The notes beneath the pieces were generated by a model. That model ran no database searches. It worked only from the letters and a program-made list of their open reading frames with translations, and was not told the origin of the DNA. DNA of 64,000 bases from assembly GCF_050749805.1 (NCBI RefSeq), contig NZ_CP192738.1:372001-436000 (forward strand), in the 5' to 3' direction. The translations under genes were made by a program, and so were the position numbers. Shown in pieces: positions 51,234 through 59,305 of the stretch. The DNA is from Hahella sp018986435 (GTDB lineage: Bacteria > Pseudomonadota > Gammaproteobacteria > Pseudomonadales > Oleiphilaceae). Position 1 is the stretch's first letter, and each line of letters opens with the position of its first letter.

Positions 51234-51761
51234 TTAAATCCGAACCTCTGGAAGCGTAAAGCGGGTGAGCGCCAGGATCAGCGTGTCTGCGTACAGGCTT
51301 TCGCGGCTGAGCAACTCTCGGGTCAGCAGTCCGATTGCGCCTGTCTGTTGCTTGCTGTTCTGCGTTCCAAATAACCGGTCGTTGGCTTCTCCCAGCTCCA
51401 TTCCCTGATCCATCATTTCGACGACGGCATGCGGTAGCGGCAGTGCTGCTGAACGCGCGTAACTGATATCGTCCCCGTGTCCCACCGCCACCCAGGCGAC
51501 CGCGAACAGTTGGGAGCGAATCCGGTCGACGCCGCCTTCAAAGCTCACCCAGTAGTCGGCTGAAGGATGCGCTTCCCGCGCCGCCTGCACCCGGTTCAGG
51601 GCGCCTTGCAGGGTTTCGTCGTCGGTGAGGGGCTGAGAAGCGACGCCGGATTCGGTTCCGGCGCCGACGCAGTGAATCTGCGAATCGGGAAAACAACGAC
51701 CGAAGCCGTTGCGCGCCGCATTGACTTTAACTGGATTGACGGAGGCTACGATGACTTCCAT
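51234..51761 (-). CDS. yjjX: Non-canonical purine NTP phosphatase (inosine/xanthosine triphosphatase) YjjX
   Basis: Hydrolyses ITP and XTP so that damaged purines are kept out of nucleic acids. 175 residues against about 170 in E. coli. Marks are VIVASVNPVKVNAARNGF at the N-terminus, ESGVASQPLTDDETLQGALNRV, and DYWVSFEGGVD, then ARSAALPLPHAV and GAIGLLT. ATG 51761 (MEVIVASVNP) matches the family start; an ATG six bases upstream is possible. Divergent from the DksA/TraR-like gene. Confidence 0.93.
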   Translation of the reverse strand: MEVIVASVNPVKVNAARNGFGRCFPDSQIHCVGAGTESGVASQPLTDDETLQGALNRVQAAREAHPSADYWVSFEGGVDRIRSQLFAVAWVAVGHGDDISYARSAALPLPHAVVEMMDQGMELGEANDRLFGTQNSKQQTGAIGLLTRELLSRESLYADTLILALTRFTLPEVRI

Positions 51762-51905
51762 AGACATCTCACTGTTGCAACAAAATCGCAATTAAAACTT
51801 GTTGGTTTGCGGCGAATCAAGCCATATATTCTGTTTAGTGACATTCTTGCCAGGGAGAGCAATACCAGCCTGGGATACCACAGTAAGCATCGCGAAGGAG
51901 AGATT

Positions 51906-52229
51906 ATGCAGCAGTCCCATATCAAGAACAGGTTGTCCGAGCAACTGACCGAACTCATCACCCGTCTGGAAGAGATCACCCGCGATCTCACCTCGGAGCA
52001 CTCTGCGGACTCAGCGGAGCAGGCGCAGGAGCGGGAGAACGACGACGTGCTGAACGCGCTCAAAGTTGAGACGGAAATTGAGATCAATCAGGTGAAAAAG
52101 GCCCTGCAACGGTTACAGCAGGGTGAGTATGGCGTCTGTGCCGCATGTGGGGAAGATATTCCCGAGTCCCGCCTGCAGGTGTTGCCTTTCGCAGAGCTGT
52201 GCGTCAGTTGCGCCAGCAAGTCTGAATAA
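51906..52229 (+). CDS. DksA/TraR-family zinc-finger protein
   Basis: 107-residue protein with a helical hairpin (residues 1-75, ending NQVKKALQRLQQGEYG) and a C4 zinc finger CAACGEDIPESRLQVLPFAELCVSC. That is the TraR/DksA C-terminal pattern, in which such proteins enter the RNA polymerase secondary channel. It is shorter than DksA (about 150) and lacks its N-terminal helix, so it is a DksA-like or TraR-like paralogue. AAGGAG five bases upstream fixes ATG 51906. Confidence 0.92.
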   Translation: MQQSHIKNRLSEQLTELITRLEEITRDLTSEHSADSAEQAQERENDDVLNALKVETEIEINQVKKALQRLQQGEYGVCAACGEDIPESRLQVLPFAELCVSCASKSE

Positions 52230-52250
52230 CCACCTCTCCGGCATTACTTC

Positions 52251-53414
52251 CTATGACTCCAGGCTGAACTGCTCCAAAGCGCGGTTCAGTTCTTCAGGAG
52301 GCAGTTTCATCATTTCGGATATTTGCTGGATCAGCTGTCGATTCCCTGGATTAACCCGCAGACCCTGATGGAAGATGTCATTGGTGGTGAAGATGGCGTT
52401 GTCGATGATCGACATGATGGAGTGTTCCTGCTCTTCCGATAACCCCAGGGTATTCAGGGCGAACACCATTTGTTCGGCGGCGTTTTCCGTGGCGCTGATA
52501 ATTTGGTCCGCCACGTCGGCATAGCGCTTGTCGATCTCGTCCAGCACCGTCTCTGCTTTGGACGTCAGTTGTTTGAGAATCTCCACCTGAAGTTCCGTGG
52601 TGCGGCGGTCGTCCAGCGCTTTCACCCGGCTGTCCATGCCCTGCACCAGATAGAACAGGTTGTCGCGCAGACGTCCGCAGCGTTTATCGTCACCCAGCGG
52701 CATGTTTTTCACCAGTAGCGACACCTGGTCGAAGTTGATGAACAGGCGGCGTCCGGCGGCATGCAGGCGCCCCGCGTCCTGGAAATGTCGCAGCAGACGG
52801 CTTTCCAGATCCCGGGAGAGGCCGTTGGGCTCCATGTTTTTTTCTTCGAAGCGCCCGCGAATCTGCAGACTGCAGCGCACATCGTAATTATTCAGCGCCT
52901 GAAACAGGCGTTGTCCCAGCTCGTCGAAGTTATTGCAGTCGGCGGAATCCAGCAGGAAGTTGATATTGACGCCCATATCGCCGCTGTCAGTCATGGCGGA
53001 CATGGCGACGTCGTGGGTGAACTGCAGTTGCGACTTGAGCTGTCGGTTGGCGATGAGGTTGATGATGGCCTTGTTGATGCGGGCGATAAACTCTTCCGAC
53101 GGCGTATTGGTGGGGATGACGTCATCCGCGCCGGAGTTGAACAGCGCAATGGTGTCTTCGACGCTATTGTCGGAGGTCAGGCATATCAGAGGGGTGTCGC
53201 CGATCTGGGTGTCCTGGCGCAACATGCCGAGAGTCATTTGCGCTTCTTTCAGCGGTTGCTCCACACAGAGAATGATCGCATGCCATTGGCCATCGTTGAT
53301 CTTTTCAATGGCGTCGTGCAGTTCGCTTTGTTGCAGTTCCAGTAGGCTCAGGCTGGCTGTCTGCAGGGGCTCGGGCAGCGATCCTATGACTAGACCTGCG
53401 TATTTCAGACCCAT
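52251..53414 (-). CDS. Pseudo-receiver signalling protein
   Basis: 387-residue soluble protein. Residues 1-120 follow a CheY-like receiver fold, but the acidic pair is absent (LVIGSLPEPL) and the phosphoacceptor position is Cys (HAIILCVEQP, C50). The later Lys is also lost (DDVIPTNTPSEEF), so phosphorylation by the normal route is not expected. A linker and a helical C-terminal half follow, including DEIDKRYADVADQIISATENAAEQMVFALN. That helical block resembles CheZ- or receptor-interacting coiled coils only loosely. AAGGAG six bases before ATG 53414. Opens the chemotaxis region, divergent from a chemoreceptor gene. Confidence 0.75.
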   Translation of the reverse strand: MGLKYAGLVIGSLPEPLQTASLSLLELQQSELHDAIEKINDGQWHAIILCVEQPLKEAQMTLGMLRQDTQIGDTPLICLTSDNSVEDTIALFNSGADDVIPTNTPSEEFIARINKAIINLIANRQLKSQLQFTHDVAMSAMTDSGDMGVNINFLLDSADCNNFDELGQRLFQALNNYDVRCSLQIRGRFEEKNMEPNGLSRDLESRLLRHFQDAGRLHAAGRRLFINFDQVSLLVKNMPLGDDKRCGRLRDNLFYLVQGMDSRVKALDDRRTTELQVEILKQLTSKAETVLDEIDKRYADVADQIISATENAAEQMVFALNTLGLSEEQEHSIMSIIDNAIFTTNDIFHQGLRVNPGNRQLIQQISEMMKLPPEELNRALEQFSLES

Positions 53415-53618
53415 ATGAAACTCCTTGCCGATGATCCGTATTCCGCTTTTTCGCATGGTTATTCCAGAAGCATAGCGCATTTTTCCGGGTTGGCTGCGAT
53501 GCGTCAGCGCTGATCCCGGGAACCCCGGTTTATTTTGATCAGGGTCTATTTTTTAAACGGCGGCGGCAGGTTGTTCTATAGTTATTAAATCCATTTCTAA
53601 CAGCTTTCCTGGAATCCT

Positions 53619-54848
53619 ATGCTTTCAATGACACAGAACCTCATGGCGAAAGACCCAATTGTGTTGGCTGCCCTGGGAACAGGACTGGCGACGCTTTGCG
53701 CCGGCTGGTTGACGTCGGGATTGCTCTCCGCTGGACTGTTCACCGCCTCCAGCCTGTCATTTTTCGCTTCCTGCCTGATTTCCGACGGCAAGCAGAATGA
53801 AAGCAAAGGAGAAGAGGAGCGACAGCGACAGAGCAGCGAGCGTGATTTCCAGAGCGCGGTTAAGGAAATCGACAATTACGCCAATGGGCAGTTGGCTTCC
53901 ATCAGCTCGGATAATCGCGATCTGGCGGACACGATCAGTAACAACATTGAGTTATTGGGGCAGGCGTTCGTTTCTTTGAGTGAGTTGGCCAATCATCAGA
54001 ATGAGCTGGCCAAAGAAATCTTCGAACGGATGAAGGGCAAAAAGAGCGACCCCAAGAAAGGCGGTAAAACCGGCGGAAAGAATGAAATCGGCGATGACAA
54101 TATCAGCATCGAGTTTTTCGCCAAGTCACTGGATCAGGTTATCGGGACCTACGTTGACCTCTTGGTCAGCGTCAGTGAGAAAAGCGTCAATGCCGTGCAT
54201 CGTATTGAGGATATGGTGACTCACATCGACCAGATGTTCTCACTGCTGGGCAATATTCAGGAAATCGCCGACCAGACCGACCTGCTGGCGCTCAACGCGG
54301 CCATTGAAGCAGCGCGGGCGGGCGAGGCCGGACGTGGCTTCGCGGTGGTGGCGGACGAAGTACGGCGCCTGTCGCGCACCTCCAGCGACCTTAACACTCA
54401 GATAAAGGGCAAGGCCAACGAAACCAAAGACGCGATTAGTAAAGTGCGGGCGATTGTCGGAGATGTGGCCTCGCTGGATATGAAAGACGCGCTCAATGCG
54501 CGCAGCTACATCGACCAGATGCTGCATACCATGCGGGAAGTCAATGATGAAGTGAACGACGCCGTGGGCCGCATGACCCAGCTTACCAAGGAAATCAAAC
54601 AGTCTGTGGACTCCAGTGTGCGCGGTCTGCAGTTTGGCGATATCGCCATGCAGACCTGCGGCCGCATGTTGAGACGGTTGGAAACGCTGAACAACGCGAT
54701 GCTTTTGCAGTCGGAAGTCTGCGGCAAAAGCGCTCAACATGCGGATATCGGCAAGATCAGACAACGTTTGGACTCCCTGCACAATGACACCAGCAAGCAT
54801 GGCTCCGCCAAGGCGGCGGAATCCGGCGCCGATATAGAGCTGTTTTAA
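53619..54848 (+). CDS. Methyl-accepting chemotaxis protein without a periplasmic domain
   Basis: 409-residue chemoreceptor-like protein. The N-terminal 45 residues form a hydrophobic hairpin (LAALGTGLATLCAGWLTSGLLSAGLFTASSLSFFASC) that should embed in the membrane with no ligand domain. No HAMP is obvious; a charged Lys/Gly-rich break (GKKSDPKKGGKTGGKN) lies in the cytoplasmic part. The signalling tip is clear: IQEIADQTDLLALNAAIEAARAGEAGRGFAVVADEVRRLSRTS. Without a sensor of its own it may take input from cytoplasmic partners such as the STAS or pseudo-receiver proteins next door (inference). Confidence 0.88.
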   Translation: MLSMTQNLMAKDPIVLAALGTGLATLCAGWLTSGLLSAGLFTASSLSFFASCLISDGKQNESKGEEERQRQSSERDFQSAVKEIDNYANGQLASISSDNRDLADTISNNIELLGQAFVSLSELANHQNELAKEIFERMKGKKSDPKKGGKTGGKNEIGDDNISIEFFAKSLDQVIGTYVDLLVSVSEKSVNAVHRIEDMVTHIDQMFSLLGNIQEIADQTDLLALNAAIEAARAGEAGRGFAVVADEVRRLSRTSSDLNTQIKGKANETKDAISKVRAIVGDVASLDMKDALNARSYIDQMLHTMREVNDEVNDAVGRMTQLTKEIKQSVDSSVRGLQFGDIAMQTCGRMLRRLETLNNAMLLQSEVCGKSAQHADIGKIRQRLDSLHNDTSKHGSAKAAESGADIELF

Positions 54849-55087
54849 TTTAGAGATCCGGTTTGGGGCCCGAGTCGACGGGTCCAAAACGCTGGCGAGC
54901 GCGTAGAAGGAATTATCAGCACGCAAACAGTGAGAGTCTGGTTGCGTGTAAGCGACAGGACCTGGGCAGATCGGGTTCTGTCACCCGCGGCTTGTCGCCG
55001 CGCAGGCGCATTTATGCGTCTGGTGATTAACATGACGACGATGTCGCCTGGTTAATCCGTCAGATCAATCTCAGGGAACAGGGCGTT

Positions 55088-55390
55088 ATGACTATAGAAA
55101 CCAAAGTCACCTCGGACGGCGCTGCCGTCACTATCTACATTCGCGGACGTTTCGATTTCAGCGTGGTGAACCAGTTCCGGGAAGCCTACGAGGCTCACAA
55201 GCAAAAGAAGCATTTCTACATCGATATGCGCCAGACTGAGCACATGGACAGCTCGGCGCTAGGCATGCTGTTGAATATGCGCAGCTATCTGGGCTCCGAT
55301 GCGGTCAAGATTGAAATCGTCAATTGCTCCCCCGGCATTCGCAAAATTCTAGAGATAGCGAAATTTGACAAGAAGTTCGCCATTAGCTGA
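55088..55390 (+). CDS. STAS-domain anti-sigma factor antagonist (HsbA-like)
   Basis: 100-residue STAS protein. The phosphorylatable Ser is in HMDSSALGML (S56), the same position as the known site of Pseudomonas HsbA, and the fold reads GRFDFSVVNQFREAYEAH. Partner-switching proteins of this kind bind a kinase/phosphatase and release it when dephosphorylated. It precedes the HsbR-like receiver-phosphatase gene by 29 bp; in Pseudomonas aeruginosa the two orthologues lie side by side and control flagellar and biofilm outputs. The 240 bp leader has a small GC hairpin (54986-55002). Confidence 0.9.
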   Translation: MTIETKVTSDGAAVTIYIRGRFDFSVVNQFREAYEAHKQKKHFYIDMRQTEHMDSSALGMLLNMRSYLGSDAVKIEIVNCSPGIRKILEIAKFDKKFAIS

Positions 55391-55419
55391 ACTCGCGCGG
55401 CTTTGTGAGGGGGATCGGT

Positions 55420-57102
55420 ATGAATATTCTGGTGGTGGACGACGATATGTACAGTCGTCAGCTCATGGGGTTCGTATTGGAGGAAGGCGGCCACAAATGT
55501 GAGTTCGCGGAGTCCGGCGAGCAGGCGCTGGAGATCTGGCGCAAGCAAGGCGCGGATGTGGTGCTCATGGACGTGCTGATGCCGGGGATGAATGGCTACG
55601 AAGCGGCGCGCATCATCAAGGAGGAGGCGGGACAGGATCATATCCCTATCGTATTTCTGACTGCGCTGGATGATGACCGTGCTTTGGTGGAGTGCCTTTC
55701 CATCGGCGACGACTTTCTTGGCAAACCGGTTAACTTCGTCACCCTGCAGGCGAAAATCCGCGCCCACTCGCGCACCCTGGCGCTGAACCGGCAGGTGGTG
55801 GAGCAAAACCGCGAATTGGCCTATTTCCACACCAAGGTGCAGGCTGAGCATGAGATGACCCAGCACATCATGACCGCGGCGCTCAAGCTCAGCGCCAAGG
55901 ATGTGTATGGCGTTCGCTACCACTGCACCGCGCGCTCCACGTTTAATGGCGATCTGGTCTTGCTGAAAGAGAAGCGAGACGGCGGCGCTTATGTGCTAGT
56001 CGGGGATTTCACCGGGCATGGATTAGCCGCCTCGGTGGGCTCTATTCCTGTGGCGCAGGCGTTCAGCACCATGTGCGAGCGTAATCTTTCGGTGAGCGAG
56101 ATTTCTCTGGAACTGAACAAAATCCTCAAGCGATTTCTTCCTCCCACCATGTTCTTCGCCGCCTGTATGCTGGAGATTAACCCCACTCGCAGCAAAATTG
56201 AGGTATGGGCCGGCGGGCTTCCTGACGCCTTTATCGTGAGCGGCGACAACAAGATTCGACGCACTATTCATTCCGCCCATATGCCTCTGGGAGTGATGGA
56301 TATGGACGAGTTTGAATCCTGGACGGAAGTGATCTCCGTTACTCCACAGGATCGTCTCTATATCTACACCGACGGCATCACTGAATGTCCCAATATCGCT
56401 AACGAAATGTTTGGCGAGGAACGTCTGCGCGAAGTGTTGGAATCCGGTAAGGACAATCTGTTCGACGCCTTGATCGGGGCGGTGCATGAGTTCAACGACG
56501 ATCCGGATTTACAGGACGACTTGTCCTTGGTGGAGCTGAAATGCGCGCCGCCGCCTGAGTCGGTATGCGAAGCCTCGCCGGATCAGGAGACAAAGGACGA
56601 TGAGACCTCTCCCAAGTCCAATCTGCCGGAGTTTCATTTGGAGCTGCATTGGGGGCCGGATCAACTGCGCGATTCCGATCCGCTGATGATTTTGCGTCAG
56701 TGGCTGGGCAGTCACGCGGTGGTGCGTAATAACAAGGAAGTCGTGTTCATGGTGTTGGCGGAGCTGTTCAACAATGCGTTGGAACATGGCGTATTGGGAT
56801 TATCGTCATCGCTGAAAGACGAAGAAGAAGGCTTCGACCGCTACTACCAGGAACGCGGCGCCCGTCTGCAAAAACTGGAGGACGGTTACGTCAGCCTGCA
56901 GGCGCATTTATCCAACACCCGTCCGGCGCGCATGATGGTGATGGTCAGCGACAGTGGGCCCGGTTTCTCCATTAAAGTTGAAGATCTGGACTGCAATGAC
57001 GAATCCTTCGGCCGTGGTTTGCCGCTCATCAAAGCCTTGTGCTCAGAGTTTGAACTGGACGGAGAAAACTCCACCGTCAAAGCGTTGATCGAGTTGGATT
57101 GA
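55420..57102 (+). CDS. Receiver - PP2C phosphatase - HATPase fusion (HsbR-like)
   Basis: 560-residue cytoplasmic regulator with three domains. Receiver (1-120): VVDDDM and D51 in VVLMDVLMPGMNG. SpoIIE-type PP2C phosphatase (about 160-385): VGDFTGHGLAAS, WAGGLPDAFI, IYTDGITECP, DLSLVELKC. C-terminal serine-kinase HATPase (about 430-560): ELFNNALEHGVLG, VMVSDSGPGFS, RGLPLIKALC. It should both phosphorylate and dephosphorylate the STAS partner, as HsbR does for HsbA. ATG 55420 has GAGGGGG upstream; GTG 55405 is an alternative. Confidence 0.93.
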   Translation: MNILVVDDDMYSRQLMGFVLEEGGHKCEFAESGEQALEIWRKQGADVVLMDVLMPGMNGYEAARIIKEEAGQDHIPIVFLTALDDDRALVECLSIGDDFLGKPVNFVTLQAKIRAHSRTLALNRQVVEQNRELAYFHTKVQAEHEMTQHIMTAALKLSAKDVYGVRYHCTARSTFNGDLVLLKEKRDGGAYVLVGDFTGHGLAASVGSIPVAQAFSTMCERNLSVSEISLELNKILKRFLPPTMFFAACMLEINPTRSKIEVWAGGLPDAFIVSGDNKIRRTIHSAHMPLGVMDMDEFESWTEVISVTPQDRLYIYTDGITECPNIANEMFGEERLREVLESGKDNLFDALIGAVHEFNDDPDLQDDLSLVELKCAPPPESVCEASPDQETKDDETSPKSNLPEFHLELHWGPDQLRDSDPLMILRQWLGSHAVVRNNKEVVFMVLAELFNNALEHGVLGLSSSLKDEEEGFDRYYQERGARLQKLEDGYVSLQAHLSNTRPARMMVMVSDSGPGFSIKVEDLDCNDESFGRGLPLIKALCSEFELDGENSTVKALIELD

Positions 57103-57129
57103 GCGCGCCGGGGCGACGGGAATGTCGCC

Positions 57130-57876
57130 TCAACGGTTAGCGGTGCGCAACGCCGAGCCCACTTCCAGTTGCTCCAGCCAGTCCAGGAAGCGTCCCACGT
57201 CGTCGTCTTTGAAAATGCGTCCATGTTGCGGCGCCATGTACTTGATATCCAGCCGCCGCACCCGGGCGACCCAATCATTCTTGGCGGTATTGGACGGCAT
57301 CCAGCGCTTGTGGAACAGCTCCATATAGCGGGTGTGCTCCTTGAAATTCTCCACAAACAGCGGTGGTTGTCCCGGCTCCAGGGAGGCGCCGATATCGCCG
57401 CTCATCAGAATCTTGAGCTCAGGATCGTAGACGTTGAAGTTGCCGGAAGAGTGCATGTAGTGAGCGGGAATCAGCTGCAGATTGACGCCGTCCAGCTCCA
57501 GCACGCCGCCTTCATCCGGCAGGGCGACGTATTCGATATGGCTCATGCCGAAATGGCGGATAAATCCTTCCCACAGCCAGGGCGCATGCAGTCGCGCCTT
57601 GGGCAGCGCCTGATCCCAGAGTCCCAGCGAAGAAATGATATCGGGGTCCTGATGGGAAGCGAACAAATCGGTGATCTCATGGATCGGCGCCCAGTCCAGC
57701 GCGCACGCCAGCATGGCGGAAAACAGCTCGATGCCGCCGGGCTCCAATATCAGCAAGCGGCGGTCGGTGCGCACCATGTATTGATTGGTGTCGATGATTT
57801 TTTGAGGTTTGCCTGTGTCTCGGCCGCAAATAATCCATTTATGGCGTTTGCCCTGCCATAGCGCTTCAGAATGCAT
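57130..57876 (-). CDS. ODP-type di-iron metallo-beta-lactamase-fold protein, candidate oxygen sensor
   Basis: 248-residue metallo-beta-lactamase-fold protein without the flavodoxin domain of true flavodiiron enzymes. The metal ligands fit the oxygen-binding di-iron (ODP) set: FASHQDPDII (H, D, D), PAHYMHSSGNFN, ILMSGDIGASLEPG, and the last His in MAPQHGRIF. The region YMVRTDRRLLILEPGG is the usual start of the fold. In Treponema an ODP protein works as an oxygen sensor linked to chemotaxis; the same is inferred here from its place between a partner-switching pair and cheYAW. It is on the opposite strand to those genes. Confidence 0.75.
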   Translation of the reverse strand: MHSEALWQGKRHKWIICGRDTGKPQKIIDTNQYMVRTDRRLLILEPGGIELFSAMLACALDWAPIHEITDLFASHQDPDIISSLGLWDQALPKARLHAPWLWEGFIRHFGMSHIEYVALPDEGGVLELDGVNLQLIPAHYMHSSGNFNVYDPELKILMSGDIGASLEPGQPPLFVENFKEHTRYMELFHKRWMPSNTAKNDWVARVRRLDIKYMAPQHGRIFKDDDVGRFLDWLEQLEVGSALRTANR

Positions 57877-57975
57877 GGACGCTGCTCTCCACCTGTCTGC
57901 TACAGGAAACGCCAGACCGCGCGCGTTTCCGCATTGTTGTCGTTCAATGCCTGCTGTGTTCCGAGGCGGTTGGCG

Positions 57976-58626
57976 TCAGGTCAGCAGGCCCATCAGACGC
58001 AGACCGATTGCAATACGTTCGCTGATGCGTTCGGCTGCGTTTTCTATATTCTCGGCAATAGTGAACAGGGATTCCTGAAAGGGTCCCGCCCGGGACGCCT
58101 CGATACGACAGTTGGCGACGATGGACTTGAGGGCGCGGGTGCAATCCCTGATCTCAGTCAACAGTTTGCGCACGCTGCGATAATAACCGTTGGTTTCTTC
58201 TTCCAGTTGCGCCTGGTCTCTCAGATTGCGCTGAAGAATCTCCCGCAATTCCTCCGACTTCGCCTCATTGGCGCGCATGGATCTGTTCAGCGCTGACGCA
58301 AATTTCTGCTGGTTCATCAGTTTGACGGCGCTGCGTGACAGCTCCCTGGAGGCGGCGCCGATATCCGCGGCGCACACCATGCTGCGGGAGGCGATTTCCT
58401 CGATGAATTGAGTGATGCCGCTGAAGCCTTGCCCCCATTCGCCGGCGCGGGCGGTAATGGCCTGGGCGTTCTTGGAGGAAATGGCGATGAGTTTGGCGTA
58501 GTGAATGGTGCTTTTCAGTTCGCTGGCCAGGGTCGCCGAGGCGACGAAACGGGGAATGGAACGGCCTTCGTACTGACGCACAAGATCGTCAATGTCTTCC
58601 TGCTTCAGCACATTGAGTTCAGCCAT
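57976..58626 (-). CDS. Soluble chemoreceptor-tip-like helical protein
   Basis: 216-residue all-helical protein with no membrane segment. The segment IAISSKNAQAITARAGEWGQGFSGI resembles the chemoreceptor tip (NALNAAIEAARAGExGRGF), and the following ITQFIEEIASRSM keeps the helical heptads. It lacks HAMP or sensor domains, so it looks like a cut-down receptor signalling hairpin. It could bind CheA/CheW or pack into receptor arrays (inference). It lies upstream of the ODP-type gene on the same strand, 100 bp apart, which suggests a two-gene unit. Confidence 0.6.
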   Translation of the reverse strand: MAELNVLKQEDIDDLVRQYEGRSIPRFVASATLASELKSTIHYAKLIAISSKNAQAITARAGEWGQGFSGITQFIEEIASRSMVCAADIGAASRELSRSAVKLMNQQKFASALNRSMRANEAKSEELREILQRNLRDQAQLEEETNGYYRSVRKLLTEIRDCTRALKSIVANCRIEASRAGPFQESLFTIAENIENAAERISERIAIGLRLMGLLT

Positions 58627-58810
58627 TGTCGCGGATCGTCCGTTCCTGATCTTTTCTTCAATTAAAGCGGAAGTTTTCGCTTTTACAACTCGCAGAGCCT
58701 CATGGCGAAGGCTTTCGCGTCCCTTTCGCGAAACCGGTGCGTCTCGCGTTCTTTGCTCCTGTGATTTTTAAATATGCTGCTATGCTTTTATTTCAGGTTC
58801 CGGTTAAGTT

Positions 58811-58836
58811 TTGAGCCGTTATTCTGTTTGAGCCGT
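58811..58836. repeat. Direct repeat in the cheY upstream region
   Basis: TTGAGCCGT at 58811-58819 and again at 58828-58836. The stretch around it (TTAAGTTTTGAGCCGT and GCCGTATAAG) recalls a FliA promoter in parts, but the spacing is wrong, so no promoter is claimed. Confidence 0.35.
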
Positions 58837-58913
58837 ATAAGACAGTAATCTGGGTTAGTTCGGGAAACCTGACCGGTTTATTGCGCACAATCAAAAAAAG
58901 TGTTGGGGACTAT

Positions 58914-59276
58914 ATGGCAAAGATACTCGCAGTGGATGACTCCGCCTCCATGCGCCAGATGGTGACGTTCACACTCAAGGGAGCCGGATACCAGGTGGAC
59001 GAAGCCGCCAATGGTCAGGAAGCGCTGAGCAAAGCGAAGTCCGGCAAATACGATCTGGTGATCACCGACGTCAACATGCCCGTCATGGACGGCATCTCCC
59101 TGATCAAAAACCTTCGCGCGGAAGGGGCTTACAAATTTACCCCGTTGCTCATGCTGACCACCGAGTCCGGCGCAGACAAAAAAGCGGAAGGCAAAGCGGC
59201 GGGCGCGACCGGGTGGATCGTCAAACCATTCAACCCGGATCAACTGGTCGCCACGGTAAAAAAAGTCTTGGGATAA
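58914..59276 (+). CDS. cheY: Chemotaxis response regulator CheY
   Basis: 120-residue stand-alone receiver. ILAVDDSASMR holds the acidic pair (D8, D9), D52 in DLVITDVNMPVMDG is the phosphoacceptor, and the Thr and Lys are in LMLTTESG and WIVKPFNP. It fits the CheY group that pairs with the downstream CheA and CheW. GGGGAC before ATG 58914; the open frame 11 codons upstream is not needed. First gene of cheY-cheA-cheW-mcp. Confidence 0.93.
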   Translation: MAKILAVDDSASMRQMVTFTLKGAGYQVDEAANGQEALSKAKSGKYDLVITDVNMPVMDGISLIKNLRAEGAYKFTPLLMLTTESGADKKAEGKAAGATGWIVKPFNPDQLVATVKKVLG

Positions 59277-59305
59277 CCGGCCTGACGCCGGCTTAGGAGA
59301 GTCGC

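Noticed and set aside
54986..55002. GC hairpin before the STAS gene as terminator
   Set aside because: Six-pair stem but no T-run follows, so termination is not supported.
58806..58842. Possible FliA (sigma-28) promoter before cheY
   Set aside because: A TAAGTTTT-like and a GCCGTATAA-like element are present, but the spacing is about 19 rather than 11, so the match is not convincing.
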